DNA of 64,000 bases, taken from Entoloma clypeatum. Its lineage: Eukaryota > Basidiomycota > Agaricomycetes > Agaricales > Entolomataceae. Positions within the stretch are counted from its first letter, which is position 1; every line of letters starts with the position of its first letter. Positions 29,491-40,597 of the stretch are shown piece by piece. The DNA is taken from positions 4,340,001-4,404,000 of the forward strand of contig OY751485.1 of the NCBI GenBank assembly GCA_963565915.1. The letters are read 5' to 3'. The notes beneath the pieces were generated by a model. It did no database searches, was not told the DNA's origin, and saw only the letters and a list, made by a program, of their open reading frames with translations. The translations under genes and the position numbers were made by a program.

Positions 29491-29576
29491 GTCCGGAGGA
29501 GGCATCCGGGCCCCTCAAGGCCTAAATTTTGTCCGGAAGAGGGATTCGGCCCCCTGAAGCACTGAATTTTGTCCGC
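29491..29576. repeat. Two-plus copies of a degenerate 40-bp tandem unit
   Basis: GTCCGGAGGAGGCATCCGGG (29491) and GTCCGGAAGAGGGATTCGGC (29531) begin 40-bp units that match at about 32 of 40 positions. A third partial unit starts GTCCGC at 29571. Each is preceded by TTTT. TTTGTCCGGA recurs once more near 29808. Lies in the 638-bp gap before malate synthase. Confidence 0.7.
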
Positions 29577-29745
29577 ATTGTCACGCCAGGCGGCCGTCCA
29601 GCAGGTGTAGATTCAATTGCTGCGTCTCTACATTTATTGCAGGAGCATAATTTAAGTATCTTACGCTTTACGAGTACCAACCTAGATGTGTCCACCGAGG
29701 CATGTCACCCTACCTATTCCTGTCCGGCCAATGGGATACCCATCT

Positions 29746-29780
29746 AGCCAAAATGGGCTCGCTGTCCGTACATTTTGGCT
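29746..29780. promoter_or_regulatory. Perfect 10-bp inverted repeat upstream of malate synthase
   Basis: AGCCAAAATG (29746-29755) and CATTTTGGCT (29771-29780) form a perfect stem with a 15-nt spacer, about 170 bp before the start codon. It could be a dyad regulator site or a repeat remnant; no factor can be named. Confidence 0.35.
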
Positions 29781-29916
29781 CCGGCCTTCTGCCGGTTTCG
29801 ATAAAATTTGTCCGGATCGGTTCAGCGTCCTACGGAGGACCGTCTAAAACGCATGTGATTATCCTGCTGTGACGTCGGTCGGCGCACGGAAACGGACACG
29901 GAGAGCCGAGAAAACA

Positions 29917-29922
29917 TATAAA
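29917..29922 (+). promoter_or_regulatory. TATA box of malate synthase
   Basis: TATAAA 32 nt upstream of the ATG at 29954. The short distance implies a very short 5' leader. Confidence 0.55.
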
Positions 29923-29953
29923 GTTGACTCGCCACCCGCTCCCTCCTACCCAA

Positions 29954-31795
29954 ATGGCACAAGGTATCAAAGTTCACTCAAAAGTCGCCCCTCAGGCCCA
30001 GGCAGAGCTCTTCACCGACGGCGCCCTCAAGTTCCTCACCGCCCTCCACAGGACGTTCGAGTCCACCAGACAGTCTCTCCTCGTCGCCCGTGAAGATGCT
30101 CAGCGCAGGTCTGACGCCGGCGTTCCCCTCGATTTCCCTCCGGAAACCGCACACATCCGCGCTGAGCCTTCTTGGCACTGTGCGCCGCCAGGACCAGGCT
30201 TAGAGGACCGACGCGTGGAGATCACTGGTCCGACCGACCGCAAGATGGTCATCAATGCTTTGAACAGCGGGGCCAAGACGTTTATGGCCGACTTTGAAGG
30301 TTCGTTTCTACATACCTTGAGTTTCAGTCACTCACTCCGTTGTATAAAAGATTCCAGCTCACCAACGTTTGCAAACATGATCAACGGTCAAATCAATCTC
30401 CGCGACGCTGTCAGACGGAAGATAGACTTCGAAGCTGGAGGCAAGCAATACAAACTCTCTGTGAACCCTGCTGTCCTCTTAGTTCGGTGAGACATACGCT
30501 TTTATCGACCAAAATTTTCAAGATACTTACGAATTACTCGCATAGCCCTCGAGGATGGCACCTTGATGAGCCGCGCGTCACTGTTGATAACACCCCCATC
30601 TCTGCGTCCATCTTCGACTTTGCCCTCTTCTTCTACAACAACGCCAAAGACCTTGTCAAAAATGGACGAGGCCCGTACTTCTATCTTCCCAAGATGGAAC
30701 ACTACCTTGAGGCGCGACTCTGGAACGACATCTTCCTCTTCTCCCAGTCCTACATTGGCCTGCCTCATAACACCATCCGTGCCACCGTCCTCATTGAGAC
30801 GCTGCCGGCTGCATTCCAGATGGAAGAGATTTTGTTCGAACTGAGGAATCACTCTTCAGGCTTGAACTGTGGCCGGTACGCATTTTGACAAGATTTGTCG
30901 AATGTCGGGTTTGACATATATGTCTGTAGATGGGATTACATCTTCAGTTTTATCAAGAAGCGTCGCGCCGACCGTAAGGCCGTTCTTCCTGACAGAAAAG
31001 ACGTTACCATGACCGTCGGCTTCATGGACGCCTACGTCAGGCTTCTCATCCAAACATGTCACAAGTAAGGGTCTCTTGCGCTTCTTCGTGACCACACCAT
31101 CTCAATATTTTCCCGCAAGACGCAAAGTCGCCGCCATGGGCGGCATGTCTGCCCAAATCCCGATCAAAGACGACCTCAAAGCGAACGAAGTCGCCATGGC
31201 CAAGGTCCGCGCCGACAAGCTCCGCGAAGTCACCGCCGGACACGACGGCACCTGGATCGCGCACCCGCTCATCAACCAGATCGCGCGCCAAATCTTCGAC
31301 GAGCACATGCTCGGGCCGAATCAATACCACGTCCTCCGCCAGGAGGTCAAGGTCGCCGCCTCGGACCTGCTCAATACGAACGTGCCCGGTAAGATCACCG
31401 TCGAGGGCGTGCGGGAGAACGTCGCGACCTCACTTGCGTACACCGCCGCGTGGATCGGGGGAAACGGGTGCATCCCACTCAACTACCTCATGGAGGACGC
31501 CGCGACGGCCGAGATCACACGCGTGCAACTGTGGCAGTGGGTCAAGTACCAGTCGCGCCTTGAGACGGGGCAGACGGTGACCGTCGCATATGTCGATAAG
31601 CTCGTGGAGGAGGTCGCGCCTGGGATCGGGAAGCTTGTGGCGGGCGTGAAGGCCGAGGATGTGAAGATTGCTGCCGAGTATTTGAAGGGGCAGGTGAGGA
31701 AGGAGTGGCCGAGCGAATTCTTGACGAGCGATTTGATGGGATATTTAGCGCTGAGGGATGGTGTAGACCCGATCTGGCAGAAGGCAGCCTTGTGA
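29954..31795 (+). CDS. MLS1: Malate synthase (glyoxylate cycle)
   Basis: Condenses glyoxylate and acetyl-CoA to malate. Five exons: 29954-30299, 30351-30486, 30546-30875, 30930-31064 and 31120-31795. Motifs: [20 protein letters not shown] (with the catalytic-loop Asp/Glu pair of the family), [76 protein letters not shown], and the C-terminal signature [20 protein letters not shown] with the general-base Asp. Codon use in the last exon is strongly C/G-ending, suggesting high expression. The protein ends WQKAAL, so no canonical SKL-type peroxisomal signal is present. Complete, about 540 residues. Confidence 0.94.
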
Positions 31796-32026
31796 TGGGA
31801 CTAAGTTTTTTATATTTTATTTTGTATTCTTAGTAACCGTACGAATGTCAATGTTTTTGGGTAACCGCATACTGCCGTTCATGTACATCAGCCTTCCACA
31901 TGCTGCACCCATCGAGACGAATCATAGCGGCATGGCACAGCGTCACATTTCTTCAGAGGTTTACCACTATCATTTGTCCAATTCATACACTGGCAGTTTC
32001 CACCAGCCCCAAGTCTATAAGCGGAT

Positions 32027-32691
32027 CTATGCTTTAGTGACATTCACCACAATGCCTTCCTCAAGTGCACGGCTATAAGGGCAAAACTGCCACCCAAAAA
32101 ATCAAAACTGTGATGAAGAAATAAGAAGAATAGGAACACATGCCTGATGCCCAGCCTTCAAAACATCTTCATCGACATTCTCAACTTTGATATCCACGGC
32201 AAGCCCAAATCCTCCACCCTCTTTTGGCTCTCCAATGTGGACGCTAGTATGAACGACCGCGTTCTTTGCGCTTTCGGCTTTGCCCAGTCGGTTGGCCATG
32301 AATTGGATCGCACCAAGGAGGCACGCTGTTGCGACGTGATTGATCAGAGGGCCCAAGGACGAAAATATTTTGGCCGTGATGGAGGACTTACATGCATAGC
32401 CCATAGCAAAGAGCTGTTCCGGGTTCTCTCCTTTGCCCGTCCCACCGAGCTCCTTGGGTGTTGCGAGGTTCAGTTTGAGACCATCCGATTCGACGGTTCC
32501 GTTGCGCCCTTGTCCTCGGGCAGTGGCATGGGCCGTGTACTGTTCGTTGCAGGTGCATATGTTTTCAGCAATGAGAGTACCATACGACGGAAACATACCT
32601 TGTGGTCCTTGAGAGTGACGATGGTCCTCTTCGCAGTATGGTTTAGTGCAAGGCGAGGCACGGAGGCTCTAAGCGCTATCTGTCTCAACAT
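32027..32691 (-). CDS. Ohr/OsmC-type organic hydroperoxide reductase, mitochondrial
   Basis: Bacterial-type thiol peroxidase that reduces organic hydroperoxides. ATG 32691 gives MLRQIALRASVPRLALNHTA, a basic amphipathic presequence that fits mitochondrial import. Exons then read HKYTAHATARGQGRNGTVES, GLKLNLATPKELGGTGKGEN, PEQLFAMGYASCLLGAIQFM and VHIGEPKEGGGFGLAVDIKV. The last exon, after an intron, begins FCPYSRALEEGIVVNVTKA. Both redox cysteines (SCLLG and CPYS) and the expected Arg/Glu context are present, so the enzyme should be active. It lies 87 bp downstream of the RSE1 stop on the same strand. Confidence 0.88.
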
Positions 32692-32778
32692 GTTTGTACT
32701 AAAAGAGTGACTTTACAAACTCTCAAGTACATGCATTACAGCAGATTAGATACAGATCTTTTGGGGGGCGCCCCTCCC

Positions 32779-35700
32779 TTAGAACCCACTGGAAGTTACC
32801 CGCAACTGCTCCAACTTCTTCAAAACTTCACCAATCGTGCGATCCAACTCACCCGCTATCGAGCTCTGCTTTGTCCCTGGCAAGCGGGCAAAGGTCTCAC
32901 AAAGATCTCCGTCAACCACTCCCTTCACCGGAACATAATAGCCTCTCCAACTCAATTGATCTCGGCCCACTAAACTGCTCTGCTCCGTCCGCATATGTTG
33001 TTCCAGGGTTGAAATGAAGTCTACATCTTCCTTCGAAACGAACGGCACCAAAACACCAATCGTCCCATGCAGACATGTGTATAGCAGCACTTCACGCCCA
33101 CCAGCGACAAGAGACACCTTGTGTATCGACGTGATAATGTCACCGATGTGGAAATGCGCTAGTAATTTGGTTTTGTGGGGTGCTCCCATGAGGAGGCCCT
33201 TTTCATGCAAGATCCCTGCACCCGTGGGATCGTCGTCAACTTGTTCTGACACCTTGGGATCCAGCCGGTTCACGAAAACATTGCCAAAGCGATCTCCAGC
33301 AGCGACCGTGTTATAATCCACCATCGCCATGGCTGAGATCCATCTCGGCTGGGTGTCGTCAGCAAAGACCAGCAGTCGATTTTCTGGTGGCTTGTAGACG
33401 ACGAATGATATTGATTCTTGCATGTCTCCCACTATTATTCGGGAGCCTTGAGTCGCGAGACTGATGATAGCAGATGAGAACGTCTAAGAACACAAGGTAA
33501 GTGAGACTGTGATTGTACATATGGGACTGCGGGACCAACCTTGTTCTCCACCTTGCGAAGCAACTTTTTCTTTCCAATGTCATAAATTCTCAAAGCTTTA
33601 CCCACGCCAGCTACAAGCCTGCCTTGGAAGGCCAGAAGAGACAAGGGAATATCATCTGTCTCTGTCTAAATTCCGACGAATGAGAAGAGAATGGCACGAA
33701 GAAAGATGTACTTGCCTTGTGTAGTAGCTCAAGTCCAGCCCCATCTCCTGTGAATTTGTATGTTCGAAAGAAACCGCTAGAGCACGATCGGGGAGAAACC
33801 AGGGTGTCCGCAGCCGTACCCACTACGAGGTGCAGCTCGCCTGCCCTGGCACCAAATGGAACGATTGCTAACGAAAAGGCAGCTTCATTGCCTTCGAGCG
33901 GAATCGTGGCAACCGTTTTGGCCTGACAAAGAATAAAAAATAAGCAGAAGGCTCTGGAGGCTGAGATCAAAGCTCACCTCTATGGGGTCAATGATGCGAA
34001 TACAAGATGCCCAAGTTCCTGCTGGTGCTTTCGGTCGACCAAATTCCTCAGGCGGTAAGTTCACAACACCATCATCAATATTTTTGCCCTGTTGTCGCTG
34101 ATAATATCGTTCAATAACTGAATCCATCGTTTGCTTCTGTCAATGTGCTCACCAAAGCATTCAGTCGTTTACTCGTGGCATCCTCTCCAATTGCACGATG
34201 ATCACCTTCAATCAAATAGAAATAGTGATTTTGTGGGTGCGTTATAAACTTGCGGGGAGTGTAGGAAAGAGGAATAGAGTCTTGTTTCAGCTTCGTACCC
34301 AGCCTTGGAATTTGGAAAATCCTGATTTCATCGGTTAAACCTGCAAGGGGCATTGGAAAAGGAACATTTACCTAAGAACACTCCCTGCAATCCCAATGAG
34401 ACCCTCCGGACTAAGTTCAGCTGAAAAACTCCAAGCATAATCAAAGTTTTCAAAAATCAAAGGAGTGAAGTGCATCAGATTTTGATGGGTGTAGTTCAGC
34501 CATGACCGTGAAGACAGAGCCAAGATAGCGGGATTTCCTTGTATCTGTACTCGGATCAAACGGATGGGCCGGGTTCCCAAGAATCTACACAAGTAAGAAT
34601 TATGAAATCAGCATAGCCAAACAGAGAGCGTACCGCGTTCGTGTATCGGTCAATTGGCCATTGATAGGATCTAGAACGGTGCGCAACAATACGCCATTTT
34701 GAAGGCCGATGTTGACGAACATAGTGGGTTGTGATTTGTTGATGCTTGCATCCAACATATCAGCAATGCAGATTGACGAGGGCGGCGCCGTCAATGCCTG
34801 CAAACTGATGGTTTCCAGAGTACTTTCTGGGTCTAAAGATATAATTCGAACAGTCTGATCTTCGCACCCAACAGCCTACAGGTATTCGATCAATTTCGAC
34901 AAAAAGGCAATAGATGTTGAACGCACCAAGTATGGCGTTCTTTGCCTCCCTTCGGGAACTTCTGCAATGCTCAACGCCAACACCGTACTACCCATCGCTT
35001 TGCGGTCTTGATATTCGTTGAGTTGACCATCCAAATCCAACTCGAAGTACACCAATTCGGCCGAGCTCAGCGCTACAACAACTTGTCGCTTGTTCGTGGT
35101 TGCACTAACAATGCTTTTCCCATCTGGCACCCTCCATTCATTCACACGTCGGTCTGCGAGAACGTGTCGAATTCCGTGAGGATGAACTTGCAGAAGGGCA
35201 TCTGCACCGATCTGTTGTACAGCCAAGGTCGGCGCCGACGATAAGAAACCAGTATCTTGAACTTCTTCAATTGTCTCGCCAATCGAAAGGACCAGGGTAC
35301 CGTTCACGAAAGAAAGGATAATATAGGAGTCGTAGGGGTCTGTGAATAACGATCGGGCTCAATGCTTGTTACAGGTCATAATGTAAAGCCACTTACCGTC
35401 TTCTTTTCGTTTCGTAGTCCACACAGCATTTGGAATACCAGGTAGCTCCGAACTTACTGATTCTTCTACCTCAAGCCCATGGCGTAAAGTACGGAATGTG
35501 CTGCGAGCCCCTCGACCACATGCTGCAAAAATTTGAGGGGCATCCGAGTTAGGAAGGACGTTGAGAACCTTAGAATCGATAACGGGGGCCAGGGACTCTG
35601 CTTCGTCGGCAATCACGAGGTTGTCTAGGGGATGTGGACGGAAGAAAGCATGGGGGAGAGGAGATCTCGTGTCAGCCATGCCGAACGATGGGTAAGATGT

Positions 35701-37056
35701 AGAGCTAAACTCTGGTTCATCATCGTCATCTCCCAGTTTTTGGAATTGATACAAGTAACTAGACCGGATGTTAAGTGCTAAGTTACATTATTTGAGAAAG
35801 ACTCACTAATTGCCGAATTCCGATGCAACAAAAAGAAAACCAGATTTTAGAATACAGAGACTCGAGGCAACGGGGACGGTATCGAAATACTTGATTTTTA
35901 GTGCTTTCACTTCCTCATCTTCGTGTTCAATGGTGACTTTATACAGATCTCCATCTTCACTTTGCAGCAGGAAGAAAAATGCGCCCTAAGAGCAATGTTC
36001 ATCTACTCAAACAAGGGAGATAACCAGGACATACCTTCATCTTGTGCATCACTGCTGCCACTATGATCAATCCACGTTCGGGGTCTTCAAGAGGATGGCG
36101 CCGGCGTGGAATGGGTACACGGTGTTGCGGGGAGTCCATATGCCGATATATTATGTGGTCTTCACAGCATATAAGAACTCCAGATGGTCCGTCGAACCGG
36201 TCGGAAGAAGCCAGTTGGCCCCCAGGAACCTGAACAAGGAGATTGGCCCGGGGGTCAGTTGATTCGCTCCATTTCCGAACGACGTGATTCAAGCCGAGAT
36301 CAAGTTCATAGTAGGTTAGCATCTTTTTTTTAAAAAACTTAAGTCAATCGAAAGAAGTGACACAGAATGTCGGAGAACTCACCTTCTCTGCATTGTTGAA
36401 TGCCTCCCCTGTAGGATCCTGGTCTGATTCTGTGTAGTCCACTTCCAATGCAGCGAACATTGGATTTTCAAAGCCTACGTCCAGGCCCACGATATGATGG
36501 ACTATAGCAGCACTTTTATGAGCCTCTAGCGGGGACGAAATCGTCAAGTTGGCGGCAGCATCCCGGTTGAGAACGTAAACGAGCTTCGCCTTCTCCATGG
36601 CAGATATCATTACACTTCGACCTTTGGGATCTGTTGCCAAGTACTGTCCCGGGACGATACGACGCGCACCAGATTTCCCGAAAGTCTCCTGATGTAGTTT
36701 GACAAAGCTACTCGTTTTTGGGTCATAGTCGAGAATGACAATGCGTCCAGAATCAGACCCTACTATGGCGTAGTCTGAGAGACTTTCATGTAAACAATTC
36801 CAGATGAGACAAATACGTACAATGGCTCACCCTTGGCTCCGCCAGTTAATCGAAACGCGGCGAGAGAACGGATTGAGCCAAAAACATCAGTGGCTACCAC
36901 TGTCGACATCTTCCCCGTCTGCACATCGGGGCGCAAAAGCTCCAATCTGGTGCCATGGGAGATAATGATTTCTTGCTGTCGAGCACCGGAAAAGTTGCCC
37001 ACGATAGCTTGTGTGACTGCAGTCGGAGGTTGGAGGGTTAAATTATACAAATGCAT
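32779..37056 (-). CDS. RSE1: Splicing factor 3b subunit 3 (RSE1/SF3B130)
   Basis: Large beta-propeller scaffold of the SF3b complex in U2 snRNP. ATG 37056 gives [40 protein letters not shown], then many exons. Landmarks are [51 protein letters not shown] repeats on the minus strand, [20 protein letters not shown] with [12 protein letters not shown], the CPSF-A region [40 protein letters not shown] and the C-terminus [20 protein letters not shown] followed by [12 protein letters not shown]. More than ten short introns. Length (~1200 residues) and order match complete RSE1. Confidence 0.93.
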
Positions 37057-37376
37057 AGGGTCTCGACGTCAATGGCGGCGAATAGTCGTGATTTACCTGC
37101 ACAGGGAAACGGAAGAATGACGTCCAAAGAAAACTAGGGTGATGTCGAGGTAACCCGCCCGTCTCGACGCCCGTTGAAGTTGTAATTGTAGGTGAAGTGC
37201 GTCTTGTTTGTCAAGATCAACTGACCAAACTCACGCACACGAAATTTCTCTCAACAGCGATCGGTTGAAACAAATCATCCCTTCAACCAATATACTACAT
37301 TTACAACAGATAATTACATTTTTCGAATCGGTACTTGACCGGGGTCGGCAGTGCAGGGGGGGCGAATGCCACAACA

Positions 37377-39950
37377 CTACAAAGTGTAACTATTCAATTC
37401 AATTAACGAGCGGTTCTCGGGGAGAAGTGCTTGAATCTTACCGGAAGAGGGGACTCTCATTGCCCATGTCTTCGAATTCTGCGGCTCTTCTCTCGTCAAT
37501 GCCTTCCTGTTCACACTGTAGGATCTTCTTTTTGTTGAGCCTGTTGTAATCCCACATGGCAAATGCGCTCAGAAGTATCCTGGAAGACAAAGCAATTTCA
37601 GACACATTTACTTCTGCGAGGCAGGAAACTCACGACCATGACAGCCAACCCATAGCTGTGCCATGACCAATGTGGAAACGCGGCGGAGTGATGTAGATGA
37701 AGGACGCGCATACCCTGCTCTTCAAATGAGTGGGGAACGCCAATTGCCAATTGACAGATTACAAACGTACCCTCCCAGATTACCCGTGCCGATGACCATT
37801 GCAAGTGCAACACCTCGAAAATGTGAGCCAAGATGAAAACACTAATTGTACATAGTTATCGTACCTTTTCTGAGGTCACCACCAGCAGCAGATCCTGCCC
37901 ATGCCAGGTCGACTGCGATCGTGGGATAGGCACCCATGGCAGCAATTATAGCGCCGACATACGCAGCGCCAGGCCGCGATTGTGTATATAACACGATGTA
38001 TCCGATCAAAGACGTGAGGCAACACCCAATAACGAAGGGTCCTCGGATGTTATACTTGTCAGAGAAGTGCCCAGCTGGAGCACTATACGATAAATGAAAG
38101 CCATCGTCAAGTAGCAATTACGTACCTGCAAGTGTAGTGATACAGCCAGCGACGAAGACCGGTACTGTTAAAAGTTGTGCCGCCGCGGCGGAGTATCCTA
38201 CAGTATGGTCGAACACCAGTCGAATTTATGCCTTGCTATGCGTACCTAGTTCATTGATAATTGTTGGAATAAATAAAGCAATAGCATAGACTGTCGTCAG
38301 AAGACCTATGTTGACAGCGGGAGTCAGGAGACCTGGCGAAACGGTAGGCACTCCAAGATCAACAAACCGCAATAGATTCCCATCTGGAGATATGTTTTAT
38401 AATCTTTCATGGCTTGCCAAACAAACTTCCGGTTGTTGCTTGTTGAAAGACCCTGCCTGTCGTGTTCCAAAACTGCAATTACAATCTCCCTTTCTCTTTC
38501 GTCCAAGAAAGTCGCAGTTCCGGGATACTGGGAGACCATGAGCCACAGTTGATGGGGGGAAATCATCGCTTACGTCGTGCACGAAGGAGTAACCCGTAAA
38601 CGCAACGATAACCGTCACTGAAAGCAATTCGAGATTGAGCAGTCTTCAAGAAACCAGGGCAAACGGCTTTACAAAGGCCTTCAAGACAGAACTGATTATG
38701 TGCATTAATTCGAGAAAGTTCCCAAGGGCAGAACTTACAATCCATTGCCATCCATGCAGACCGCCGATGCCTTCCATGCGCTCGATGCCATATCTGGGTA
38801 GAGATTAGCTGGATGGAAAAGGATTCGCTAAATAACCTACGCAAGTACACCACCAAAGGCACCTGAACTCATCATTGGAAAATGTGAATGCAACGAAAAA
38901 CAAGAGACGGGCCTGCAAGAGTTGCAGCGGAGAAGAAGATGGCGATTCGTCGGGCGACATCGCGTCGTCGATACCAGAGAGACAAATAATAGGTGATCTG
39001 CAGACAGGATAAGTCAAATATTGAATGCTTGATGAACCATACAGAAGACTTACCCCAGGGAACAGACCAGCTTCTGCCAGGCCCAGGAAGCAACGGGCGC
39101 TAAGACGCAAAATAGTAACGGTTACGCTGACCGAGGCTGACGAGAACACGCACGCAATCAATCCCTTGTAGGAGTTGCAGAGGGACATTAACGTCATGAC
39201 GGTTCCTACCAATGGAACGTCAGTGACATGTTATCGCGATGAGTGGCCAGGAAATGCTTGCCCCATGCTACCATGATAGAAGGAACTTTGTGGCGAGTCA
39301 TCAGTAAAACGGTACCAGGATACATGTTTAATTGTTTACTCCACCGTGAAGGTCGGAAAAGTTTGAGTGCAATATTCCTGGTATTTCGCGTTCAAAGTTG
39401 CAATTTCACTCTTTAAGAATTTAAAGTTACGAAGGAACCTCTGCAAAGGCATATGGTATCTATCCTGCGTTCAGCGTCGCAACCTCCGTTAAAATGAATA
39501 TCACCTACGAAGAACACGGCAGCAACCTAAACGCGGTATTATCGCCCGATATGGGAATGCTCAATCGCAAGTCAGACGACATAAACTCACCACATTATAT
39601 TGCAATCCCTTGAAATGAAGATCCTTCGTCAATCCAGCAATCTTAGCATTTCCTTGATACGCCTTTACTCCGATGCCGATGCCAAAACTGAATGGACAAC
39701 AACCCACCTATGTTTGCTCTATCTCTAAATCAACAAGTCAGACTTCAAACTAAGAAACAGGTAGAGCAATGACTCACAAGAAGGAGAGGAGATAAAGCAA
39801 GGACACGAAAGGCAAGAGATGGAGATCCAATTTGCGGAGCAAACGTTGGTATTCTGCTTCCGACGGGAGAGCGAAGGCCTTCTCTGGGTCCTTCTCCCTG
39901 CCGCTATCGTGTGAAACGCAGACCTTCTCCATTGGAGCGGCATCGGACAT
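37377..39950 (-). CDS. MFS transporter, anion:cation symporter (allantoate/nicotinate permease-like)
   Basis: Twelve-helix plasma membrane permease of the DAL5/ACS family; substrates in the family include allantoate, nicotinate and other organic anions. Start MSDAAPMEKVCVSHD at 39950 (an in-frame ATG at 40016 is an alternative). LHLLPFVSLLYLLSFL-DRANIG-NAKIAGLTKDL crosses an intron with the family's first-helix motif. Later come ARCFLGLAEAGLFPGVTYYL, SLWYRRRDVARRIAIFFSAA, GLHGWQWIFCLEG, FPQYPGTATFLDEREREIV, GHFSDKYNIRGPFVIGCCL and ILLSAFAMWDYNRLNKKKIL. The end is FRYTL, with a tiny last exon (stop at 37377-37379). About fifteen exons with many short introns. The substrate cannot be told from sequence. 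Confidence 0.85.
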
Positions 39951-40597
39951 GGGTGGGGATGTGCGGTACGCAAGGGGAATGAGGTGCCAGCTTTTAAGGC
40001 AGCCGACCGTGTCCATGGGGATAGTTTCATGATCAGGGCTGGGTATACCAGTGGTATACCTGAAACTCCAACCACCCTACTGGACCCTCTGACTCACCGC
40101 CGCTGAGGAATCAGATCCAATGTTTTTTAAATAAAGTATATGCTGGTGGGGAAGATAGTTGGTGATCATCCCCTTGGTGTGCATGAGGGGGGCTGAAGCT
40201 GGCGATGAAGCAGGATAAACCCCTCCAAGGTTGTGTTGAACCAATTTGGACCCGTCAAGGCCGCTTTGAAACTGAAATCATTTTGATTGTGCCTGTTCCC
40301 CATGTCTACTAATCGATGGCTTCACTTGAGTCACACATAAATACATATGTCATGAAGGCGGAGGAATTGTCGAGATCGTAAGACCTTGTACCAATGATTT
40401 AGGCATTCACTGCTTGCATCCATGTCAGAATACATCCGAATTCATCGTTAGCCTACCTGAATAGACACCTCACATATTAGGCGCCTCCATCCAATATACC
40501 TCGCTCCTTGCTTGCCAGTGCGTTCCTTCTGCCGATGAAAAACCTGTCCTTGAGAAACCATTGCCAATCTGTTATTTACATTATCACGGTTCAAGCT
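39951..40597. other. Intergenic region between TOP3 and the MFS transporter
   Basis: 647 bp holding the promoter of the minus-strand MFS gene (an AT-rich stretch about 40125-40140) and the 3' flank of TOP3. No further gene, tRNA or repeat was recognised. Confidence 0.5.
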
